Positions 1 through 5,247 of a DNA stretch of 6,812 nt are shown here, piece by piece. The position numbers were made by a program, and so were the translations under genes. The notes beneath the pieces are model-generated. The model made no database searches. It was not told the DNA's origin and was given only the letters and a program-made list of their open reading frames with translations. Positions within the stretch are counted from its first letter, which is position 1, and the number at the start of each line of letters is the position of its first letter. The stretch is taken from NCBI GenBank assembly GCA_964521065.1, contig CAZFPQ010000345.1, forward strand, positions 1-6,812, read 5' to 3'. This DNA is from CAYVAP01 sp964521065 (GTDB taxonomy: Bacteria; Bacteroidota; Bacteroidia; J057).

Positions 1-2910
1 GGTAATGACCACCTCCCCGTTGGCGCCGTTCTCTTGAGCTCGAACCAAGACAGGGGCATAGGGGATGCTGTCCTGCATGATTATACTCAGCTCATTGGAA
101 AGGACACTTTCGCCTTTGCCATTGTAGGCCGCCACGGCAAAATAATAAGCCTGTCCTTCCTGAAGGCCTTTGATGCGCGCCCCAGTGATGTTACCCGCAT
201 CGAGCTCTTGGGTATAGACCCCGGGAGTGGTACCCACCTTCAGGCGGTAGCCGACAGCATGGGGCACGCTGAACCATTCGGCAGAAATCCGGCCATTGGT
301 GGGATGTAACTTTTCTAAGACGGGAGCCACAGGAGTGGAGATTTGTGCATGGACCAGGTTGGAAACAGGGCTGCTCCCCTGCCCATTAAAGGCTTCTATG
401 CGAATGAAATAGGTCTCTCCATCTGCCAACCCGGTAAGGCTGTACTCGGTGGTTTCAGCACCTGAAAGATTGACCACCTGATCTAGGTTCCCTTCATCAG
501 TCCCGTAGCGAATGCGGTATCCATCGGCGTTGCTGCGTTGCCACCATTTTAATTTTATCCCGTCACTTAGTACCTCAGTCAAGTAAATTCGAGGAGATAA
601 TGGAGCTAGCTGGGCTTTTTTCCAGCTTACTACCGCAATCCCATAAGCAGGAAGCCGAACGATTCCTCCTAGTAGGGTATCTTGGATGAGCATGAGCGAC
701 TGTCCACTCTGAATGTTGTCCGTAGTCAGCAAGGTCAGAAACAGGGTGTCGCTCAGGGCAAGCCCGTCTAGGCTCAAGCTGATTTCATGAGTTTGGTCGG
801 ATTTGTTGGTAAACAGCGCATAGTCCAATCCATAATTTCCTTTCAGTGCTTGTCCGTAGAAAGCTTCCACACTGCTAATCGAAGTGTTTTGGTTGTTGGC
901 GGGTAGCATCAACTGTGTCCCTGTAACCTGGTTGCCATAGAGATGGGTAGACGCATTAATGGCTTCGTTAAATAGGTTAAACACCCGGCCATTTGCGGTC
1001 AAGCGTAAGCCTTCCAAAATGGTATCTGGATTGATGGCATAGTTTCCGTCGTAGGCTGCTACGATCCTCCCCGCGCGGTTGACGGCGGGCCCCGCCGAAG
1101 AGGATACCCGATGATGACCCAAGAAACGAACTTGCTCGTGGTCTAGCATTCGCAACAAGTATTCAGCCGCGTACATGCCGTTCATGTATGTCCCAGATAG
1201 GGCACTGTTGAAGGTATTCCACTCTGTAACGTGGACGGGAGCTTGTTGGGGCCAGCCCGTATCGTAGATGTCCTGCATGGACTCCTGACTGATATAGGCC
1301 AAGCCTCCATTCATGCGGGTCAAGGCCCGAGCAAAATCGTCATTTTGACCAAATACAGCGTAGGAGTGCTTGCCCAAGATGTCCCAATAAGGGGTACCAT
1401 AGCCTTCTATGCCATTATTTCCTTTTCCAAAGCCCATGTCATCCCAGTCGTAGTTGAGGGAAATCTTGGCGCCAGGATAGTTGGCGCGGATGCTGTCTGC
1501 CATCACCTTGACCCGGGTAGCATAATCGCGCCCGTGGTTGTAGAAATAGTGGTTTCGCCCTGGGATAAAAAAGTAAGGCTCATTGCACATCTGCCAATCC
1601 TCGACTAAGATGTGGTTGTCAGCACAGAATTTAGCCAACGCAGCGGCACCTTGTGGGCTGTCGGTGAAGCCATTGAAGGTGATGATCAACTTGGCTTCAT
1701 TCTCCCCGAGGAGTTGGTACAAGTCGTGTAGCTTAAATGCCCCTTTTGCATCAGAAAGTTTGTAGTGACGAAAAAATCCCGCGTTGGGGTCATTGCTTTC
1801 CCCTCCTTTAACCATCTGATCCGCCCATTCAATTTCAAAGTAACCCGTCCGGGCATTGAAGGCATCACCGGTGGTCCCACTGAAAAACCGCAGCCAACCC
1901 GCATGGAGGGTGTCGATGGCTTGGCGAAATTCAGGGTGGGTATAGGTATAAGTATTGTCAATGATGCGGACATTGAATCCGCTCATGGCTTCCTCTAGGT
2001 CATGTCCTTGGCTGCTGAGCACATTGAAGTTCAGGCTCACAGGAACTTTTGCTAACAAAAAAGCTGCAATGGCTTCACGCAGATCTTGGGTTGCTTGATC
2101 TATTTGAGCTTGGGTCGCTGAAGCATCGTCGAAAACAGTTTGAGCAGCCTGGATAGCCAAGTTCAGGGCATCTAGCGCAGCTTGAGGAAATTGTCCTACT
2201 TGGTTACCAACCACGGCCACACTGGCTAATTGATTTGCTTCAACCAAGGCAAGGCCCAAGGCACTCCGGTTAGTCACACTGAGGGTAAAATCGTCGAAGT
2301 AGAGGCTCTGCAGACTGGTGTCCCCATTGCTGTTGAACATGTATTGTTGAAAAATCTCTATTTCTGAGATCTCTGAGCTCGCCTGTAAAAAGGGACGATG
2401 CTGCGCTGCGGCTAGCTGAACGCCATCTACCGCCACTGACAATTGATCACTTGGCAGATCCACTTCGATGCTTACCAAGTAATCCTGGTTTTTGTTGAAC
2501 TGGTTACTCGCAGAGCTGAGTTGGCTGGGTAAAAAGTCGGCCCCCAGGGCCTCCGCAATCAATATTCCATTGCCGTTGCCATTGTCAATCACCAACTGGG
2601 CGACGGTATCCTTTTGGGCATTGAGGAAATTGACGTAGGCTACCGTCCAATTTCGCTCTGAATTGACGATGAAGCTGAGGAAAAATTTACCGGTCTGGGC
2701 ATCAAAGCTTCGCCTTACTCCGGGCTTGGGGCTGAGGTCTTGTCGGTAGTCCATCACCAAGCGCCCTTGCTGGGTAAATACCCGATCAGAACTACCAAAT
2801 TCGACCCAGGCACTGTCAAGCGGCCCAGAAAAATCATCAAAAAATCCTCCCCCCTGAGCAAAAGTAATCAGGGGCAGAATCAAGCATGCGAGGGAGCAGA
2901 TCTTTTTCAT
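1..2910 (-). CDS. Large secreted multidomain glycoside hydrolase (jelly-roll, FIVAR, clan GH-A barrel, FN3 repeats), 3' end outside window
   Basis: The frame stays open for 970 codons from the ATG at 2910 to the window edge, with no in-frame stop. Residues 1-18 form a Sec signal peptide (MKK, a hydrophobic core, then TFA before Q19). Residues about 13-212 look like a LamG/concanavalin-type jelly roll (DDFSGPLDSAW near the start, LQSLYFDDFTLSV at the end). Residues about 213-286 are an Ala/Gln-rich helical FIVAR-like module (VGQFPQAALDALNLAIQAA, then ATQAQIDQAT). Residues about 287-690 are a TIM-barrel hydrolase. LRFFSGTTGD (340-349) resembles the LR-x-x-GGT strand of GH39/51/79-type enzymes. 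E444 in CNEP is the likely acid/base and E563 in HVTEWNT the likely nucleophile, 119 residues apart. A beta-sandwich follows at about 690-768, then FN3 domains at about 769-856 and 861-945, and a third appears to start near 950. The spacing and motifs fit a retaining clan GH-A enzyme, but family and substrate are not identifiable by eye. The missing C-terminus probably carries more FN3 and a T9SS sorting domain (inference). No Shine-Dalgarno is seen before the ATG. Confidence 0.88.
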   Translation of the reverse strand, partial: MKKICSLACLILPLITFAQGGGFFDDFSGPLDSAWVEFGSSDRVFTQQGRLVMDYRQDLSPKPGVRRSFDAQTGKFFLSFIVNSERNWTVAYVNFLNAQKDTVAQLVIDNGNGNGILIAEALGADFLPSQLSSASNQFNKNQDYLVSIEVDLPSDQLSVAVDGVQLAAAQHRPFLQASSEISEIEIFQQYMFNSNGDTSLQSLYFDDFTLSVTNRSALGLALVEANQLASVAVVGNQVGQFPQAALDALNLAIQAAQTVFDDASATQAQIDQATQDLREAIAAFLLAKVPVSLNFNVLSSQGHDLEEAMSGFNVRIIDNTYTYTHPEFRQAIDTLHAGWLRFFSGTTGDAFNARTGYFEIEWADQMVKGGESNDPNAGFFRHYKLSDAKGAFKLHDLYQLLGENEAKLIITFNGFTDSPQGAAALAKFCADNHILVEDWQMCNEPYFFIPGRNHYFYNHGRDYATRVKVMADSIRANYPGAKISLNYDWDDMGFGKGNNGIEGYGTPYWDILGKHSYAVFGQNDDFARALTRMNGGLAYISQESMQDIYDTGWPQQAPVHVTEWNTFNSALSGTYMNGMYAAEYLLRMLDHEQVRFLGHHRVSSSAGPAVNRAGRIVAAYDGNYAINPDTILEGLRLTANGRVFNLFNEAINASTHLYGNQVTGTQLMLPANNQNTSISSVEAFYGQALKGNYGLDYALFTNKSDQTHEISLSLDGLALSDTLFLTLLTTDNIQSGQSLMLIQDTLLGGIVRLPAYGIAVVSWKKAQLAPLSPRIYLTEVLSDGIKLKWWQRSNADGYRIRYGTDEGNLDQVVNLSGAETTEYSLTGLADGETYFIRIEAFNGQGSSPVSNLVHAQISTPVAPVLEKLHPTNGRISAEWFSVPHAVGYRLKVGTTPGVYTQELDAGNITGARIKGLQEGQAYYFAVAAYNGKGESVLSNELSIIMQDSIPYAPVLVRAQENGANGEVVIT

Positions 2911-3103
2911 TAGGTAGGAAGTAGCTTAGGAAAGAGAGTTATGGGTCATTCAATTCTCAGCCTCCAAACTCATACTTCTCACGCAGATAAGCCACTGGTT
3001 GAAACCAGGAGCGAGGGGTTTGAGACAAAGAGGGAGGTTCATTCTCAACGTAATGCGATGTTGGACGCCAAAAGACGTCCAACATCGCGTGTTTTGATTC
3101 ATC
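2911..3103 (-). promoter_or_regulatory. Intergenic leader of the large hydrolase gene, weak promoter candidate
   Basis: This 193-base gap separates the two minus-strand hydrolase genes. Besides the strong hairpin it holds TGAGTTTG (2972 down to 2965, minus strand), which matches seven of eight positions of the Bacteroidota -7 element TAnnTTTG and lies 54 bases before the ATG. No convincing -33 TTG was found at the right distance. A small palindrome, CTGGTT-GA-AACCAG (2995-3008), lies just upstream of it. Short open frames across this gap on both strands lack any recognisable protein character. Whether the large gene has its own promoter or relies on readthrough past the hairpin cannot be decided from the sequence. 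Confidence 0.25.
3055..3088 (-). terminator. Perfect 13-bp stem hairpin downstream of the trefoil hydrolase gene
   Basis: GCGATGTTGGACG at 3055-3067 is the exact reverse complement of CGTCCAACATCGC at 3076-3088, leaving an 8-base loop. The stem begins 15 bases after the stop codon of the upstream minus-strand hydrolase gene and lies 144 bases before the ATG of the next one. The position suits a transcription terminator or an mRNA 3' stabilising structure. Read on the minus strand, the bases after the stem (ATTACGTTG) carry no U-tract, so a standard intrinsic terminator is not proven. On the plus strand a short TTTT follows (GTGTTTTG), but no plus-strand gene ends here. A partial terminator or processing site inside a two-gene operon is an alternative. 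Confidence 0.6.
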
Positions 3104-4993
3104 TCAATCCACCAAAACCAGCTTATCCTGGAGGGTCCAGTCGGGTCCTTGTATCTGAATGACATAAAGAGCCGGTGCTAGGGCTTCTAGGTTAAGCTTG
3201 AATCGGGGCTGAGCAGGTAGGGACCTTTTCATTACCACGCGTCCCTGCTGGTCTAGGACTTTGATGCATAGCTCTTCATGATAGGCCACGTCAACTTCCT
3301 CCAGGTTCAAGGTCAGCGTGCGGCCATGCAATGGATTGGGGTAGATCCTCAGAGAGGGTTGAGTCGATCTGAGTCGAGTGACCAAACTGCTTTGCCATTT
3401 GGTATTGTCGCCCGTCCAAGAAGTCGGTCCAAGGCGGAAGTTTCCTCCACTGCTATTCAAGTGAAGCCAATTGCCGCTACCTCGGTGTTGCAACCGGAAC
3501 CATCCACCTCCGGCATCGATCCATTTCCATTGGACGTTGTTTCCTGTGCTACCAGCCCCAGTGATGTTCACATTCAGCCCATCATAGCTATGAAGCTTAT
3601 CGCCACTGGCTTTGTGAACCAGGTAAAACCACCCTCCTCCTGCGTCTACTTCTTGCCACTGGACCCAGTCACCCGTACTAGTGCCGGAGTTTGAGCCGGC
3701 CTCATGGGTATTGGGATCTGCCCAGAGGCGACGCCCACTAGAAGAATGGTTGATGAATTGGTAGGTAGGAGGAGGAGTCAACCCGCTAGCGCTTAGGTGA
3801 ACATAGGTTTTGGCAGGGATGGTTACCACGATCTGAGCGCCTCCGTTATTGATACTGGTGCTGACCGTACCTCCATAGTCCTGCTTGCTGACGCTGCTCA
3901 CGGTGTATCCTTCTTGGAGATTGATATACATGGTCCGCTGTGCTCCATCCACGTTGCAAAGGTGAATCTCTAGGTTGTTGCCGTCTTTGAAGGCAGCGAG
4001 AATTCCATTGCGGTTGTTGGTTTCTACCCTTCGGGCGGCTCCTTTTCCGCTAGAGTAATCAATGAGGCGCTTGGTGGCGGCATAGTGGGTGCCATTGCTG
4101 CCGTCGTCCTTGATGATGCGGGGTACGGTTTGGTAGATGATCATTTTTTCAATTCCAGCCGAAATAGCGGGAAGCATATGCGCAATGCCTTCAGCGGTAC
4201 TTTTGGCATAAAGAGTGGTTTCGGTAAACCATTCGGGCTTGCTACCGGCTGCGGCAAAGTCGGCCCATTCGGTGTACGCATTTAACAAATTGGGCTGAGC
4301 TCCACCAGATACATAATTGTGAGCCCCCGCTACATCGATGCCACTGCCAACTGCCGCATATTTCGTATCAGCGCCACCTAAGCCCCAAGTTTCTACGCCA
4401 ACCAAGGTTTTGCCAAAATCCAGATCGGTGTAATCGTTGAGGTTGGCCCCGTCTTCATTCCAAGGACCTAGGTAATCTACTAGGCTGCTCCCTATTTTGT
4501 CGTTGACCAAGGTCTGCATCCAAGATTTATATTTGTCCAAGTTAACATTATACAAACCAGGATTGCTACAGCCGCTGCACAGCATCCATGAAGCGAACTT
4601 GTGCACGTTGTGGGCATCGTTTAGGTCGCCGTTCGGCTTGAAGGTTCCATCGGTATTGGCCACACTGAGGTAGACGTCCATGCCCTTGGATGAGACGTCT
4701 TGGGCGTAGTCACGCACGTCTAGGTGGCGGCTGTCTCCGGTACCCCAGCGGGCAATCATCGGTACCCGTATGAGGTCCATCTGGAGGTCGTTTTTCATCT
4801 TGTTGTTGACAGTACTTACCGCATTGTTGTCGATAATCCGCCACATGGTGAGTTTGACGTCTCCGCCATAGGTCACGCCACTGCCACGAGACTGGTCGGG
4901 CCAAATCTTCAGCGTTTGGCCTTCGGCCAAGCGAGGCAGGATAGCTAGGATCGCCATGATCCAAAAGAGTTTTAGAAGGGATGAGTTTTGCAT
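3104..4993 (-). CDS. Secreted clan GH-A-like glycoside hydrolase with beta-trefoil (ricin/CBM13-like) module and T9SS sorting domain
   Basis: This is a complete 629-residue protein. A Sec signal peptide covers residues 1-25 (hydrophobic WIMAILAILP, then AEG before Q26). Residues about 26-320 look like a TIM-barrel hydrolase. E180 in YLGPWNED is the likely acid/base and E258 in PEWFTETT the likely nucleophile. H225 in GAHNYVSGG and Y287 in IIYQTVPR fall where barrel active-site strands would lie. A beta-sandwich follows at about 320-404 (ILAAFKDGNNLEIHLCNVDG, ending PAKTYVHLSASG), as in GH30, GH39 and GH86-type enzymes. After a PPP linker, residues 410-538 form a three-lobed beta-trefoil of ricin/CBM13 type, with two near-identical VQW-x3-DAGGGWF-x-L-x-H segments. 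Residues 546-629 are a type A T9SS sorting domain (LRIYPNP, VLDQQGRVV, LAPALYVIQI, KLVLVD). The protein should therefore be exported by Sec, then T9SS, and released or surface-attached. The GH family is not recognised; an endo-acting enzyme on a sulfated galactan or similar polymer is only a guess from the neighbouring sulfatase. The start is supported by the signal peptide and an upstream AAGGA. Confidence 0.9.
   Translation of the reverse strand: MQNSSLLKLFWIMAILAILPRLAEGQTLKIWPDQSRGSGVTYGGDVKLTMWRIIDNNAVSTVNNKMKNDLQMDLIRVPMIARWGTGDSRHLDVRDYAQDVSSKGMDVYLSVANTDGTFKPNGDLNDAHNVHKFASWMLCSGCSNPGLYNVNLDKYKSWMQTLVNDKIGSSLVDYLGPWNEDGANLNDYTDLDFGKTLVGVETWGLGGADTKYAAVGSGIDVAGAHNYVSGGAQPNLLNAYTEWADFAAAGSKPEWFTETTLYAKSTAEGIAHMLPAISAGIEKMIIYQTVPRIIKDDGSNGTHYAATKRLIDYSSGKGAARRVETNNRNGILAAFKDGNNLEIHLCNVDGAQRTMYINLQEGYTVSSVSKQDYGGTVSTSINNGGAQIVVTIPAKTYVHLSASGLTPPPTYQFINHSSSGRRLWADPNTHEAGSNSGTSTGDWVQWQEVDAGGGWFYLVHKASGDKLHSYDGLNVNITGAGSTGNNVQWKWIDAGGGWFRLQHRGSGNWLHLNSSGGNFRLGPTSWTGDNTKWQSSLVTRLRSTQPSLRIYPNPLHGRTLTLNLEEVDVAYHEELCIKVLDQQGRVVMKRSLPAQPRFKLNLEALAPALYVIQIQGPDWTLQDKLVLVD
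3380..3766 (-). repeat. Threefold internal repeat encoding a beta-trefoil carbohydrate-binding module
   Basis: This part of the hydrolase gene encodes three lobes of about 43-45 residues (protein 410-538). Equivalent segments are INHSSSGRRLW (414-424), LVHKASGDKLH (458-468) and LQHRGSGNWLH (501-511). The segments VQWQEVDAGGGWF (444-456) and VQWKWIDAGGGWF (487-499) lie exactly 43 residues apart. The DNA retains the repeat at a 129-base offset: stretches beginning near 3498 and 3627 still align across about 38 bases with roughly two thirds identity. Threefold symmetry is the hallmark of beta-trefoil lectins such as ricin B and CBM13. The classical QxW motif is replaced here by VQW plus DAGGGWF. 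Sugar binding is expected, but the ligand is unknown. Confidence 0.8.
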
Positions 4994-5003
4994 GAGATCA
5001 GAG

Positions 5004-5010
5004 TCCTTTT
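5004..5010 (-). promoter_or_regulatory. Shine-Dalgarno-like AAAAGGA before the trefoil hydrolase
   Basis: On the minus strand AAAAGGA ends 10 bases before the ATG at 4993. The spacing is slightly long but acceptable. Many Bacteroidota genes lack such a site, and the other two genes here show none, so it modestly supports this start. It directly follows the stop codon (TAA, 5011-5009) of a short upstream reading frame and overlaps its last two bases. Confidence 0.45.
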
Positions 5011-5209
5011 AATGAGTGAAACAATTCAGAGAAAAGGCATATCCTGATTTCGAATTTTCAAGGTGTAGTTTCATCTCAACTTTGGCCCCTTCAAAATGCC
5101 GCTCTACCAGCTCCAAAGCCATTGGGGCAGCCTGAGGGTCTACACCTGAGACATTTTCTGATACAGATAAACTCAATTTGACCTGAATATCCCGCCTACT
5201 TTTGCCCAC
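5009..5209 (-). other. Doubtful 66-codon reading frame or gene remnant in the divergent region
   Basis: A GTG-started frame of 66 codons runs toward the trefoil hydrolase and stops 15 bases before its ATG; an in-frame stop at 5218-5216 bounds it upstream. There is no signal peptide and no recognised domain. The C-terminal half (MALELVERHFEGAKVEMK, then SGYAFSLNC) faintly recalls the end of a histidine-kinase ATPase domain (GLxLVxx...GGxIxxxS...GTxFxxxLP), but the glycines that define that fold are missing. The frame contains the sulfatase promoter at its 5' end. It could be a tiny leader gene, a decayed fragment of a longer gene, or chance. I do not regard it as an established gene. Confidence 0.2.
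5177..5204 (+). promoter_or_regulatory. Bacteroidota-type promoter of the sulfatase gene
   Basis: TACTTTTG at 5197-5204 matches all eight positions of the -7 consensus TAnnTTTG of the Bacteroidota primary sigma factor. TTTG at 5177-5180 can serve as the -33 element, with a 16-base spacer, one or two bases shorter than usual. Transcription would start around 5210, giving a leader of roughly 35-40 bases before the ATG at 5248. No Shine-Dalgarno lies at a useful distance, as is common in this phylum. Confidence 0.6.
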
Positions 5210-5247
5210 AAAGGCTTAGCTTAGGGAAATCCTAATCTTCTCTTGCC

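Noticed and set aside
1..60. Lack of a stop codon in the large hydrolase as a sign of gene damage
   Set aside because: The frame is simply cut by the window edge in the middle of what looks like a third FN3 domain.
1231..1608. A 125-codon plus-strand open frame inside the large hydrolase gene
   Set aside because: It lies antisense to the catalytic barrel, whose motifs and uninterrupted 970-codon frame are convincing; its translation shows no domain or signal peptide.
2884..2892. SLAC at residues 6-9 of the large hydrolase as a lipobox
   Set aside because: It is too near the N-terminus, before the hydrophobic core; the TFA-Q site at 18/19 fits an ordinary signal peptidase I cleavage better.
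2941..3165. Overlapping short frames on both strands across the intergenic gap
   Set aside because: They overlap the strong hairpin and the end of the trefoil hydrolase gene, with no protein-like features on either strand.
3278..3694. A 138-codon plus-strand open frame opposite the trefoil and sorting-tail region
   Set aside because: It is a shadow of the repeat-encoding minus-strand gene; the translation is low in recognisable structure.
5222..5228. TAGGGAA as a ribosome binding site for the sulfatase
   Set aside because: It is about 19 bases before the ATG, too far for normal function; leaderless or SD-independent initiation is common in Bacteroidota.
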